Positions 14,491 to 23,565 of a stretch of DNA of 31,551 nt are shown piece after piece. Each line of letters begins with the position of its first letter. Positions within the stretch are counted from its first letter, which is position 1. The DNA is taken from positions 1 through 31,551 of the forward strand of contig CAYOJD010000020.1 in NCBI GenBank assembly GCA_964404205.1, in the 5' to 3' direction. The notes beneath the pieces were generated by a model, which worked only from the letters and a program-made list of their open reading frames with translations, had not been told where the DNA came from and searched no databases. This stretch comes from CAZWBR01 sp964404205 (GTDB taxonomy: Bacteria > Bacteroidota > Bacteroidia > Bacteroidales > Prolixibacteraceae). Both the position numbers and the translations under genes were made by a program.

Positions 14491-16848
14491 GTGAAAGTTT
14501 GTATTGCCGAAAAACCCAGTGTAGCCAAAGAGATAGCCCAGATTATCGGAGCCAGCAGCCGTCGCGATGGCTATTACGAGGGCAATGGTTTTCAGGTTAC
14601 CTGGACTTTTGGCCACCTGTGTACCCTGAAAGAGCCTCACGATTATACCGATCGCTGGAAGCAGTGGAACATGGCCATGCTGCCCATGCTGCCCGACAAG
14701 TTTGGCATTAAGCTTATCGACGATGCCGGGGTGAAAAAGCAGTTTGCCGTTATTGAAAAGCTGGTGGGAGAGGCCGAGTGGGTCATCAACTGTGGCGATG
14801 CCGGGCAAGAGGGTGAATTGATTCAGCGGTGGGTGCTGGCCAAAGCCGGATACAACAAACCGATGAAACGGCTCTGGATTTCGTCGCTTACCGAAGAGGC
14901 CATCAAAGAGGGTTTTGCGCAACTGCGCGATGGTGCCGAGTTCGAAAAACTGTATGCTGCCGGAAGTGCCCGAGCCATTGGCGACTGGCTCCTGGGGATG
15001 AATGCGACACGGCTCTACACCTTGAAATATGGGCAGAACAAACAGGTGCTTTCCATTGGCCGGGTGCAGACTCCCACCCTTTCGCTGATTGTGAAACGGC
15101 AATTGGAAATCGATAACTTTAAGCCTGAACCTTACTGGGAGTTAAAGACCCGCTACCGCGACACGCTTTTCTCGGCCGCCGAGGGGCGCTTTCAGCAAAA
15201 GGAAGAGGCGGCAAAAATACTTGACACCATTACCGGACACCCCTTTACCATTGTATCGTACGAAAAAAAGGCCGGCACAGAAACTTCGCCCAGGCTTTTC
15301 GACCTCACCTCGCTTCAGGTAGAGTGCAACCGGAAACATGGCTTCACGGCCGAGGAGACACTGAAATATATCCAGAGCCTTTACGAGAAGAAACTTACCA
15401 CCTATCCGCGTGTAGACACCACCTATCTTTCGGACGATATCTATAAAAAGGTCCCGGAGATTTTAGGCAAACTGTCGTCGTACGAAAAACTTACTGCGCC
15501 GTTGCTGAAAGAGAAGATCCGGAAATCGTCCAAGATATTCGACGACAGTAAGATTACCGATCACCATGCCATTATTCCTACCGGGATTACCCCTTCGGGG
15601 CTCAACCCCGACGAGCGAAAGGTGTACGATATGGTGGCCCGACGGTTTATCTCTGTTTTCTATCCTGACTGCAAAATCGCCAATACGACTGTGGTGGGCG
15701 AGACCAATGGCATTGGTTTCAAAGCGACCGGGAAACAGATTCTCGAACCTGGCTGGCGGGCGGTGTATGCCGACGATTCGGGCCGTACAACAGCCGATAC
15801 AATTAATGAAGAGCATATTTTGCCTGTTTTCGAAAAAGGGGAACATGGACCCCATCAACCCGAACTGGCCGAAAAGATGACCCAGCCTCCCAAGTTTTAT
15901 ACCGAAGCCACCTTGCTCAGGGCGATGGAAACTTCGGGCAAGAATGTTGAGGATGAAGAGTTGCGCCAGTTGATGAAGGAGAATGGCATCGGACGTCCAT
16001 CGACCAGAGCCAATATTATCGAAACACTCTTTCGGCGCAAATACATTGTCAGGAACAAGAAAAATATTGTAGCCACAGCCACCGGAATAGAACTGATTGA
16101 ATCGATAGAGAATGAGTTGCTTAAGTCGGCCGAGCTGACCGGTATCTGGGAGAAGAAGCTTCGTCAGATAGAGGCCGGGAGTTACGATGTGTCGGAGTTT
16201 ATGAAAGAGTTGAAAACGATGGTAGCCGAAGTGGTCGAGCAGGTGAAACGTTCGCCCCGTAAAGTGATTACGGTGATGGAAGACGAAAAGGCGAAGGGGA
16301 GTGAGAACGGAATGCCGAAGGGGCAGCAGGTTGACAAGGCGAACGGGCGAAAACGTGAAGAAGCAAATCAAAAAATGGTCTGTCCGAAGTGTGGCAACGG
16401 GGTGATGATGCAAGGTAAAACAGCCTGGGGCTGTAGTGGCTACCGCGAAGGTTGTAACTTCCGGCTTCCCTTTGTCTTTATGGGGAAGAAACTCACCGAA
16501 GCACAGATTAAATCGTTGTGTAGCAGTAAGAAAACGGGTGAAATAAAAGGATTTGAAACCGAAAGTGGCAAGCGCGACGGCATCATTTTACTCGATGAAA
16601 CTTTTCAGCTACAGTTGGAAGAGCGCGAAAAGGGGCCGTTGCGTTGTCCACGATGCACTGAAGGTACTATTCTGAAGGGCAAGAGCGCCTGGGGCTGTAG
16701 CAATTTCCGCAATGGCTGTGCATTTCGTCTTCCATTCGAGTTTGAAGGGAAGAAAATCACCGATAGGCAGATGGGGGATTTAATCCGTCGCGGGAAGAGT
16801 GGTAAATTGGGTTTTGATAATGATTTTGGACTGAAAACAGGCCGTTAG
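14491..16848 (+). CDS. topB: DNA topoisomerase III (type IA)
   Basis: 785 residues from a GTG start; MKVCIAEKPSVAKEIAQIIG is the standard TopB opening, so the GTG is well supported. TOPRIM domain at about residues 1-150 (acidic motif NCGDAGQEGELIQR). The type IA cleavage core follows, with catalytic Tyr305 in TTYPRVDTTYLSDD, and IGRPSTRANIIETL at about 500. The C-terminus carries two similar cysteine-containing modules, each starting CPxC (Cys631/Cys634 and Cys719/Cys722) and continuing KxAWGCSxxRxGCxFRLPF; these look like zinc-ribbon-type DNA-binding repeats. It relaxes and decatenates DNA, using single-strand passage. The stop codon overlaps that of mqnD on the other strand. Confidence 0.95.
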   Translation: MKVCIAEKPSVAKEIAQIIGASSRRDGYYEGNGFQVTWTFGHLCTLKEPHDYTDRWKQWNMAMLPMLPDKFGIKLIDDAGVKKQFAVIEKLVGEAEWVINCGDAGQEGELIQRWVLAKAGYNKPMKRLWISSLTEEAIKEGFAQLRDGAEFEKLYAAGSARAIGDWLLGMNATRLYTLKYGQNKQVLSIGRVQTPTLSLIVKRQLEIDNFKPEPYWELKTRYRDTLFSAAEGRFQQKEEAAKILDTITGHPFTIVSYEKKAGTETSPRLFDLTSLQVECNRKHGFTAEETLKYIQSLYEKKLTTYPRVDTTYLSDDIYKKVPEILGKLSSYEKLTAPLLKEKIRKSSKIFDDSKITDHHAIIPTGITPSGLNPDERKVYDMVARRFISVFYPDCKIANTTVVGETNGIGFKATGKQILEPGWRAVYADDSGRTTADTINEEHILPVFEKGEHGPHQPELAEKMTQPPKFYTEATLLRAMETSGKNVEDEELRQLMKENGIGRPSTRANIIETLFRRKYIVRNKKNIVATATGIELIESIENELLKSAELTGIWEKKLRQIEAGSYDVSEFMKELKTMVAEVVEQVKRSPRKVITVMEDEKAKGSENGMPKGQQVDKANGRKREEANQKMVCPKCGNGVMMQGKTAWGCSGYREGCNFRLPFVFMGKKLTEAQIKSLCSSKKTGEIKGFETESGKRDGIILLDETFQLQLEEREKGPLRCPRCTEGTILKGKSAWGCSNFRNGCAFRLPFEFEGKKITDRQMGDLIRRGKSGKLGFDNDFGLKTGR

Positions 16849-17678
16849 CGCTTGACAAAAATATCATCACCGATTGTTGGAATGACCCCTCGTTGCGCTG
16901 CTTCAGCGTAAAGCGTTTCGATGGCACTACGCCCTTCGTTGCCTAAATCGCGGGTAAAATCATTGACATATAATTCGATATGGCTTCGCATAACCGTTTC
17001 GTCCATCTCCTGGGCATATTGCTTTACAAATGGATAGGAGGTGTTGGGATTGGCAAAAGCATATTCCACACTTCGGCGCATTACCCTGTCAACCGACTGA
17101 CGGAGAGCTTCGGGCAGTTTGCGGTTCACGGCTATACCGCCCAGCGGAATGGGTTTGCCGGTAAGGTTTTCCCAAAACTCACCCAGATCGACAATCTTTG
17201 TCAGCCCTTTGGCCTGATAGGTAAAGCGGTTCTCGTGGATAATCAGTCCGGCATCCATTTCGCCCGAAAGGAGGACCTCTTCGATATCAGAAAAAAGATA
17301 TTCTTTCCGCTCTTTGACATACGGATAGGCAATTGAGAGCAGCAGATTGGCCGTTGTATTTTTTCCGGGTATGGCAATTCGCAAATCGTTCACCTCATCG
17401 GGGTAGATTTTGTGTTTGCTAATCAGCATAGGCCCGTTTTTGTAACCTAAAGCACTTCCCGCGTGCAGCAACTGGTATTGCCCGGCAGCATAAACAAAAG
17501 CATGGTAACTCAGTTTTGTAATATCGATTTCGCCGGCAAAAGCCATTCTGTTCAGCTCTTCAACATCGGTCATTATCAGATCGAACTGCAGGTTTTCGGT
17601 GTCGATACGTTGATGTACCATGGCATCGAAAATAAAGGTATCGTTCGGGCAGGTGGAAAAACCGAGTGTGAGTCTCAT
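16845..17678 (-). CDS. mqnD: 1,4-dihydroxy-6-naphthoate synthase (futalosine menaquinone pathway)
   Basis: 277 residues, the usual length. It begins MRLTLGFSTCPNDTFIFDAM, the MqnD signature (STCPNDT). Further family patterns are FAGEIDITKLSYHA, LGYKNGPMLISK and AIPGKNTTANLLL, in a periplasmic-binding-protein-like fold but without a signal peptide. It converts cyclic dehypoxanthine futalosine to 1,4-dihydroxy-6-naphthoate. It lies 23 bp downstream of mqnB on the same strand and is probably co-transcribed. Its TAA and the TAG of topB overlap as TTAG at 16845-16848. Confidence 0.93.
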   Translation of the reverse strand: MRLTLGFSTCPNDTFIFDAMVHQRIDTENLQFDLIMTDVEELNRMAFAGEIDITKLSYHAFVYAAGQYQLLHAGSALGYKNGPMLISKHKIYPDEVNDLRIAIPGKNTTANLLLSIAYPYVKERKEYLFSDIEEVLLSGEMDAGLIIHENRFTYQAKGLTKIVDLGEFWENLTGKPIPLGGIAVNRKLPEALRQSVDRVMRRSVEYAFANPNTSYPFVKQYAQEMDETVMRSHIELYVNDFTRDLGNEGRSAIETLYAEAAQRGVIPTIGDDIFVKR

Positions 17679-17701
17679 CTTTTCGGAACTTTTTTGTACG
17701 G

Positions 17702-18394
17702 TCAGGAGATCTGTTTGATTTTGGCAAACTTACGCAGGAACCGGAACAGTTCGTCGGTAAGGTTTTCGATAGCCAGCGGGATATCCCATTTGGTGGGATC
17801 GCGTAGTTCGACGTAGTTGGAAATGGCCCTGATTTCGAGAAAGGGGATTTGTTCGTGCAGGCAGACATAAAAAAGTGCAGCACCTTCCATCGACTCGATA
17901 TCAGGGTCGAAATCGTTGACGATACGAGCGATGCTCTCGGGGTTTCCATGGCTAATATTGCCTGAAACGGCAGTAACACAGGGCAAATCGAGCTCGCAAA
18001 ATTGGTGCGGGTTCAACAGTTTCCCCTGATGAAACGGAAATTCGTTGGGTTCCATAAATCCGGATTCAAACAACGAAACAACACAATTGCACTGTTCGAT
18101 TCCCAAATCGCTGATTTGTTCGGTGGTGACATTTACTACGCTCCCAATCGAAAGTTCGTCGCGGAAACTACCGGCAATACCGGCATTGATGACCAGATCG
18201 TATTTCTTCAGCGCAAGGGCCCTTGTCAGTTTGTAGGTGGTAAAAGTCATTCCAATCCCGGGGATAATTAAATCTATCTCCAGGTCGTACCATTGGTAAC
18301 AAAAAATGTGGGGGTCGTGGCTTTCGACCTCCTTCATGTTTTCGAAAAACTGGTACAGTTCAAAGCATGTCGCACCTACAAAAAGTATCTTCAT
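17702..18394 (-). CDS. mqnB: Futalosine hydrolase
   Basis: 230 residues from the ATG at 18392-18394 (MKILFVGATCFEL); a 12-codon upstream extension with no family support is not used. Nucleoside-phosphorylase/hydrolase fold: IIPGIGMTFTTYKL, the VINAGIAGSF loop, and the substrate-binding ESMEGAALFYVC motif that marks MTA/futalosine hydrolases. The C-terminal RAISNYVE...KWDIPLAIENL is typical of MqnB. It removes hypoxanthine from futalosine to give dehypoxanthine futalosine. With mqnD next door, this supports menaquinone synthesis through futalosine. An exact -7 element lies 33 bp upstream. Confidence 0.93.
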   Translation of the reverse strand: MKILFVGATCFELYQFFENMKEVESHDPHIFCYQWYDLEIDLIIPGIGMTFTTYKLTRALALKKYDLVINAGIAGSFRDELSIGSVVNVTTEQISDLGIEQCNCVVSLFESGFMEPNEFPFHQGKLLNPHQFCELDLPCVTAVSGNISHGNPESIARIVNDFDPDIESMEGAALFYVCLHEQIPFLEIRAISNYVELRDPTKWDIPLAIENLTDELFRFLRKFAKIKQIS

Positions 18395-18427
18395 TGTCCC
18401 ACTGTTTGATGATTTTGCTGTAGTGAA

Positions 18428-18435
18428 CAAAAGTA
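18428..18435 (-). promoter_or_regulatory. -7 promoter element of mqnB-mqnD
   Basis: The minus strand reads TACTTTTG (TAnnTTTG), with a TTTT about 18-19 bp upstream as a -33-like element. Confidence 0.55.
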
Positions 18436-18623
18436 CAATAACCCATTGTTAGTAAAACGCAGGTTTAATACATTCATACTCGATTTTTCGAAAAAAGTTA
18501 AAAAAAGTTGTTAATTTGTACTTGGTTTAAATTAAACCGAGGTTTTTGGCGAAGTTTCTTTGCCGACATTTGTCAGAAACGCAAATGGTTTGTTAGTTTG
18601 TCGAAAATTTCAATCAGAATAAG

Positions 18624-19250
18624 GTGAAGTTCTCATTCAACAAAAAAGACAACGAAGGTTACAGCAAAGTGGAGCATTACCACGATGAAAACATGGCTAA
18701 GCTGGCCGGACACTATCGTCAAATCATTGAACTGTTGGGCGAAGATCCCGAACGGGAGGGATTGGTAAAAACACCGGCCAGGGTAGCCAAGGCAATGCAG
18801 TTTTTGCTTCAGGGCTACAATATGGATCCGGAGCAGATTCTACGTTCGGCCATGTTCAAGGAAGATTACCGTCAGATGGTGATTGTGAAAGACATTGAAA
18901 TATATTCGATGTGCGAACATCATATGTTGCCCTTCTTTGGCAAAGCACATGTTGCGTATATTCCGAATGGTTATATCACCGGTTTGAGCAAGATTGCCCG
19001 CGTGGTGGAGGCCTATTCGCGCCGGTTGCAGGTACAGGAACGGCTCACTACCCAAATCAAGGAAGCCATCCAAAATACTTTGTCGCCGCTGGGCGTGGCC
19101 GTTGTTATTGAAGCCAAACACATGTGCATGACGATGCGGGGTATCGAAAAACAGAATTCGGTAACCACCACTTCCGATTTTACCGGTGCTTTCGAGAAGG
19201 TAGCGACCCGCGAAGAGTTTATCCGGTTGATCAGTTCTGATTTATCCTAA
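18624..19250 (+). CDS. folE: GTP cyclohydrolase I
   Basis: 208 residues from a GTG; an in-frame ATG at 18693 (MAKLAGHYRQI) would give 185 residues and is a real alternative, since the first 20 residues are not conserved. Family features: LLGEDPEREGLVKTPARVAKA, zinc ligands Cys and His in SMCEHHMLPF, the IPNGYITGLSKIAR loop, the RLQVQERLTTQI helix and the third zinc ligand in HMCMTMRG. The enzyme makes 7,8-dihydroneopterin triphosphate for folate and also for queuosine. It is a single gene, divergent from mqnB. Confidence 0.95.
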   Translation: MKFSFNKKDNEGYSKVEHYHDENMAKLAGHYRQIIELLGEDPEREGLVKTPARVAKAMQFLLQGYNMDPEQILRSAMFKEDYRQMVIVKDIEIYSMCEHHMLPFFGKAHVAYIPNGYITGLSKIARVVEAYSRRLQVQERLTTQIKEAIQNTLSPLGVAVVIEAKHMCMTMRGIEKQNSVTTTSDFTGAFEKVATREEFIRLISSDLS

Positions 19251-19329
19251 AAAACAGTGTTGTTGCCGATGTTGGCCACTCCTATGGGTGGCTGATGAAG
19301 CGGTTCGCCTGTATCAGCCCGACAATTAT

Positions 19330-19337
19330 TATATTTG
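19330..19337 (+). promoter_or_regulatory. -7 promoter element of fabD
   Basis: TATATTTG matches TAnnTTTG. Transcription would start about 85 bp before the ATG, giving a leader that contains a small hairpin (CAGCTAT / ATGGCTG near 19361-19377). Confidence 0.6.
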
Positions 19338-19430
19338 CACCCGAAAAAGAACAACAAACAGCTATGCGATGGCTGTGAGCTTCAACTCAAAGCAGCGCAG
19401 TGCCACAATTGAAAACAAAATTTGATTGAT

Positions 19431-20321
19431 ATGAAAGCTTATGTATTTCCGGGCCAGGGAGCTCAGTTTGTAGGAATGGGCAAAGACCTTTACGACAACT
19501 CTCCGTTGGCCAAAGAACTCTTCGAGAAAGCCAATGAAATTCTCGGGTTTCGCATTACGGATCTGATGTTCAGCGGAACAGACGAAGACCTTAAGCAGAC
19601 AAAAGTTACGCAGCCGGCTATCTTCCTCCATTCGGTGATTCTGGCCAAAACATTGGGGGCCAGTTTTCAGCCCGAAATGGTTGCCGGTCATTCGTTGGGC
19701 GAATTCTCGGCCCTGGTGGCCAATGGCGCCCTCTCGTTCGAAGATGGCCTTGTACTGGTATCGAAGAGAGCGATGGCCATGCAAAAAGCTTGCGAGGCCG
19801 AACCGTCGACAATGGCTGCTATCGTTGGCCTCGACGACGAAGTGGTTGAAAAAGCTTGTGCCGAAATTGACGAAGTAGTCGTTCCGGCCAACTATAACTG
19901 CCCCGGACAATTGGTTATTTCAGGTTCGATGAAGGGAGTCGATTTAGCCTGCGCCAAACTGACCGAACTGGGAGCCAAACGTGCCTTGAAACTAATGGTT
20001 GGCGGTGCTTTCCACTCACCGCTGATGGAGCCTGCCCGTGCAGAACTGGCCGAAGCCATCAATGCTACCGCTTTTAACCCACCAAGTTGTCCGGTGTATC
20101 AGAATGTAAATGCGTTGCCGGTGGCTGATCCTGCAACCATTAAGGAAAACCTGATTGCCCAGTTGACCGCTCCTGTTCGCTGGACACAAACCGTGAAAAA
20201 TATGCTTGCCGACGGTTGTACTTCGTTTACTGAAGTGGGCCCGGGGCAGGTATTGCAAGGATTGGTCAAAAAGGTCGATCGTGCTGCGGTTACAGCCGGT
20301 ATCAATGCCTATCAGGGATAA
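19431..20321 (+). CDS. fabD: Malonyl-CoA:acyl-carrier-protein transacylase
   Basis: 296 residues from the ATG at 19431 (MKAYVFPGQGAQFVGMG); an in-frame TTG three codons earlier is not needed. The nucleophile is Ser88 in AGHSLGEFSAL, with the QPAIFLHS motif before it, the catalytic His in GGAFHSPLM, and the closing FTEVGPGQVLQGLVKK. It loads malonyl groups onto ACP for fatty-acid elongation. It stands alone, with its own promoter and a strong terminator, rather than in a fab cluster. Confidence 0.96.
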   Translation: MKAYVFPGQGAQFVGMGKDLYDNSPLAKELFEKANEILGFRITDLMFSGTDEDLKQTKVTQPAIFLHSVILAKTLGASFQPEMVAGHSLGEFSALVANGALSFEDGLVLVSKRAMAMQKACEAEPSTMAAIVGLDDEVVEKACAEIDEVVVPANYNCPGQLVISGSMKGVDLACAKLTELGAKRALKLMVGGAFHSPLMEPARAELAEAINATAFNPPSCPVYQNVNALPVADPATIKENLIAQLTAPVRWTQTVKNMLADGCTSFTEVGPGQVLQGLVKKVDRAAVTAGINAYQG

Positions 20322-20345
20322 TTCGAATTAGTTTATTCTCATAGC

Positions 20346-20379
20346 AATGCCTTTTCCCATCAGGGGAAGGGCATTTTTT
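20346..20379 (+). terminator. Terminator of fabD
   Basis: Stem AATGCCTTTTCCC / GGGGAAGGGCATT (13 bp with G-T pairs) with a short loop and six T, 25 bp after the fabD stop. Confidence 0.88.
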
Positions 20380-20405
20380 ATTGAAAATTGAGGGGAGATT
20401 TTTTT

Positions 20406-20435
20406 TTGAGATCAATGATTTGTTGAGGATATTTG
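20406..20435 (+). promoter_or_regulatory. Candidate promoter of the class B1 metallo-beta-lactamase gene
   Basis: TTG at 20406-20408, 19-bp spacer, then GATATTTG at 20428-20435 (one mismatch to TAnnTTTG). The start codon is 64 bp downstream of the -7 element. Confidence 0.45.
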
Positions 20436-20498
20436 CAAAAATAGCGTGGCACTCGATACCCTTCCCGGTTGTAAAATTATTCAAGTATTCATACAAGC

Positions 20499-21245
20499 AT
20501 GAAACGATTTTTCCTCCTTCTTATTTTGTCCTGGCCGCTGCTGCTTATGGCGCAAGGTGAAAAAATAACCATATCTCCCGATATCGAACTTATCCCAATC
20601 ACGGAGAATTGTTTTATCCATGTCTCTTATCATTCGCTTCCTTCGTACGGCAGGGTAGGTTCGAACGGAGTGGTTTATATCGATAACGGGAAAGCTTTTC
20701 TGTTCGATACTCCTATGACCGAAGCGATGACCCAAACCCTTGTGGAATGGCTGGGCAAAGAGATGAAGTTACAAATCGTTGGTTTTGTGCCTAACCACTG
20801 GCACAGCGACTGTACAGGAGGATTGGCTTTTCTGAAAAAGTGCGGTATTCCCACCTATGCCAACCAAAAAACGATCGATATTTTGAGCAAGGAAAATTTG
20901 CCGTTGCCAGAGACGGCTTTCAACGACTCGCTGACCCTTTGGCTGAACGACAAAAAGGTGGAATGTTTTTATCCCGGTGCAGCCCATGCGATTGACAATA
21001 TTGTCGTTTGGATTCCGGCTGAGAAGATATTGTTTGCCGGCTGTATGGTCAAAGAGGTGGCTTCGGCCACGCTGGGCAATACGGCCGATGGCGATTTAAG
21101 CGTTTATCCGGCTACGATTCAGCGGGTAAAGGAACGCTATCCGGAGGCGAAGTTCGTTGTTCCGGGTCATGGTCTGGCTGGTGGGAAAGAGCTGGTTGAG
21201 CACACGTTGTCGATGGCTTTGCGGAATAAACCATCGAATCAATAG
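20499..21245 (+). CDS. Subclass B1 metallo-beta-lactamase
   Basis: 248 residues with a signal peptide (MKRFFLLLILSWPLLLMA), so periplasmic. All six B1 zinc ligands are visible. Site 1 has His100 and His102 (HWHSD) and His163 (AAHAIDNIVVW). Site 2 has Asp104, Cys182 (LFAGCMVKE) and His224 (VVPGHGLAGG). Other family marks are HVSYHSLPSYGRVGSNGVVY, LFDTPM, LGNTADGDL and the spacing of a normal B1 enzyme. Such enzymes hydrolyse most beta-lactams, including carbapenems; activity here is predicted, not shown. No integron, insertion sequence or other resistance gene is nearby, and the promoter resembles the local chromosomal style, so it looks like a resident gene. Confidence 0.92.
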   Translation: MKRFFLLLILSWPLLLMAQGEKITISPDIELIPITENCFIHVSYHSLPSYGRVGSNGVVYIDNGKAFLFDTPMTEAMTQTLVEWLGKEMKLQIVGFVPNHWHSDCTGGLAFLKKCGIPTYANQKTIDILSKENLPLPETAFNDSLTLWLNDKKVECFYPGAAHAIDNIVVWIPAEKILFAGCMVKEVASATLGNTADGDLSVYPATIQRVKERYPEAKFVVPGHGLAGGKELVEHTLSMALRNKPSNQ

Positions 21246-21345
21246 TGCCACGTACGTTCCGGGTTTCGAACAGCTGTAATTTCTCTTTTTTGCGGTCTGC
21301 TTTTTTTGCTATCTTTTCACCCAAATTTTACATAACAGTGTCATA

Positions 21346-23457
21346 ATGAAAAAAACAACAACGCTATTGATTGCTGCAGGCATTGCGCTCGGGGCTTGCC
21401 AAAGCGGGAATAAGGTAGTCGTCAGCGACAACCCGTTCCTGAAGAAATATGAAACGCCATTCGAGGTGCCACCGTTCGACCAAATTAAGCTCGAACACTT
21501 TCTTCCGGCCATCGAAGAGGGAATGAAACAGAATAATGCTGAAATTGATGCCATTATCAAGAATCAGGAGGCCCCTGACTTCAACAATACCATTCTGGCG
21601 TACGATATTTCAGGCGATCAACTATCGAAAGTTTCGAGGGTTTTCTCGAATCTTAATTCGGCCAATACTTCAGACGAGATGCAGAAACTGGCCCGCCAGA
21701 TTTCGCCCCTAATGACCCGCCACCGTGACAATATTGCCTTGAATCCCGAACTTTTCAAACGTATCAAAGCGGTTTACGAGAAACGCAATGAATTGGGATT
21801 GAATGCCGAACAGCTTCGGGTTACCGAAAAAATTTACAAAGATTTTGAGCGCAGCGGGGCCAATCTTGCCCCCGAGAAGCAGGAACGATTGAAAGCCATC
21901 AACGAAGAGATGTCGAAACTGACGCTTCAGTTCGGTGAAAACCTGCTGGCCGAAACCAACAAGAATTTTAAGTTGGTGGTCGACAACGAGAAAGACCTGG
22001 CCGGCTTGCCTGCTGACGTGGTTAGTGCCGCGGCTATTCAGGCGAAGAAAGACAGCATGGAGGGCAAATGGGTGTTTACGCTTCAGAAACCCAGCCTGCT
22101 TCCTTTCCTGCAGTATGCCGAAAACCGTGACCTTCGCGAAAAATTGTACCGCGGTTACTTTATGCGCTGCGACAACGATAACAGTGCCGACAATAAGGAG
22201 TTGATTAAAAAGATTGTCCTGTTGCGCGACGAGAGAGCTAAAATGATGGGTTTCGACAATTTTGCCTCTTTTGTTATCGATGATAATATGGCCAAAACCC
22301 CGGCGGCTGTTTACGAGTTTCTGAATAAACTTTGGGTGCCAGCCATTGCCAAAGCCAAGCTTGAACGCGACGATATGCAGAAGATTATCGACAAAGAGGG
22401 CGGTAAATTCAAGTTACAGTCGTGGGATTGGTGGTATTACGCCGAGAAGGTGAGAAAAGAAAAATACAATCTCGATGAAGCCGAAGTGAAACCCTATTTT
22501 GCGCTCGACAATGTGGTGAATGGTATTTTTTATGTAGCCAATAAGCTGTATGGCATCACTTTCGAAAAGAGAACGGATATTCCGGTTTATCATCCCGAGA
22601 CGGTAGCTTACGAAGTAAAAGACAAAGATGGCTCACACCTGGCCGTGCTGATGATGGATTTCCATCCGCGCGATGGCAAAAGGGTTGGTGCCTGGTGTAC
22701 CACATACCGTGGTCGTCAGTATCGCGATGGTGTAAAAGCCGACCCGATTGTTTCGATGGTCATGAATTTTACCCGTCCAACAGGCGAGACCCCGGCATTG
22801 CTCAGTTTCGACGAAACCACGACACTCTTTCACGAGTTTGGCCATGCCCTGCACCGTATTTTTGCCGATGGCCCCTACGACCGTACTTCGGGCAATGTGC
22901 AACGCGACTTTGTTGAGTTGCCCTCGCAGGTGATGGAACATTGGGCTGCCGAAGCCGAAGTAATGAAGGTATATGCCAAACATTACAAAACAGGCGAGGC
23001 CATCCCCGATGAATTGATTGCCAAGATTGAAAAGAGCCGTCAGTTTAACCAGGGTTTCGAAACGGTTGAATATTTGGCGGCATCGCTGCTCGATATGGAC
23101 TGGCATACACCAGCCAACCCGGTAGTCGACGATGTCCGCGCATTCGAAAAAGCATCGATGGATAAAGTCGGGCTCATCGACGAAATTATTCCGCGCTATC
23201 GCAGTCCCTATTTTCAGCATAGTTTCAGCGGAGGCTATTCGGCTGGTTATTATGTCTATATCTGGGCAGAAGTGCTCGACTCGGATGCGTTCAATGCCTT
23301 CAAAGAGAGTGGCGATCTTTTCAACCCCGAGCTGGCAGCCCGCTTTCGCGATTTGCTGACCAACTGTGGAACCGACGAAGGTATGGCCATCTATACCAAA
23401 TTTCGCGGTAAGGAACCCGAAATTGCCCCGCTGTTGAAAAATCGCGGTTTGCAATAG
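21346..23457 (+). CDS. dcp: M3-family zinc metallopeptidase, peptidyl-dipeptidase Dcp type, lipoprotein
   Basis: 703 residues. N-terminal lipoprotein signal with LGAC (lipidated Cys18). M3 signature: TTLFHEFGHALH, with zinc ligands His496 and His500 and catalytic Glu497, and the third ligand in the region GNVQRDFVELPSQVMEHW. The C-terminal FSGGYSAGYYVYIWAEVLDSDAF is typical of Dcp/oligopeptidase A enzymes. Dcp removes C-terminal dipeptides from oligopeptides; membrane anchoring in the periplasm would suit scavenging of imported peptides. It is single-gene with a strong terminator; only a poor promoter candidate is visible upstream (TATCTTTT near 21309). Confidence 0.93.
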   Translation: MKKTTTLLIAAGIALGACQSGNKVVVSDNPFLKKYETPFEVPPFDQIKLEHFLPAIEEGMKQNNAEIDAIIKNQEAPDFNNTILAYDISGDQLSKVSRVFSNLNSANTSDEMQKLARQISPLMTRHRDNIALNPELFKRIKAVYEKRNELGLNAEQLRVTEKIYKDFERSGANLAPEKQERLKAINEEMSKLTLQFGENLLAETNKNFKLVVDNEKDLAGLPADVVSAAAIQAKKDSMEGKWVFTLQKPSLLPFLQYAENRDLREKLYRGYFMRCDNDNSADNKELIKKIVLLRDERAKMMGFDNFASFVIDDNMAKTPAAVYEFLNKLWVPAIAKAKLERDDMQKIIDKEGGKFKLQSWDWWYYAEKVRKEKYNLDEAEVKPYFALDNVVNGIFYVANKLYGITFEKRTDIPVYHPETVAYEVKDKDGSHLAVLMMDFHPRDGKRVGAWCTTYRGRQYRDGVKADPIVSMVMNFTRPTGETPALLSFDETTTLFHEFGHALHRIFADGPYDRTSGNVQRDFVELPSQVMEHWAAEAEVMKVYAKHYKTGEAIPDELIAKIEKSRQFNQGFETVEYLAASLLDMDWHTPANPVVDDVRAFEKASMDKVGLIDEIIPRYRSPYFQHSFSGGYSAGYYVYIWAEVLDSDAFNAFKESGDLFNPELAARFRDLLTNCGTDEGMAIYTKFRGKEPEIAPLLKNRGLQ

Positions 23458-23480
23458 GATTTTACCCATAAAAGATAAAG

Positions 23481-23508
23481 AAGGTTGCTGCTATCGGCAA
23501 CCTTTTTT
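23481..23508 (+). terminator. Terminator of dcp
   Basis: Perfect 8-bp stem AAGGTTGC (23481-23488) / GCAACCTT (23497-23504), 8-nt loop, then a T run, 24 bp after the stop. Confidence 0.88.
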
Positions 23509-23565
23509 GTTTGTACCCATCGCTTAAATTGGGTTCGTTTCGATGATATTCGGAGTCAAACCGGG

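Noticed and set aside
15463..16413. Open frame of 316 codons on the minus strand
   Set aside because: Antisense to topB, with low-complexity His/Phe/Leu composition and no family features.
18524..18538. Palindrome GGTTTAA-a-TTAAACC upstream of folE
   Set aside because: Arms of 7 AT-rich bases are expected by chance in a window this size; no supporting promoter of good quality was found beside it.
19275..19292. Stem GCCACTC / GGGTGGC after folE as a terminator
   Set aside because: No T-tract follows the stem, so it does not meet the pattern of an intrinsic terminator.
22633..23469. Open frame of 278 codons on the minus strand
   Set aside because: Antisense to the M3 peptidase gene and its terminator; no domain is visible.
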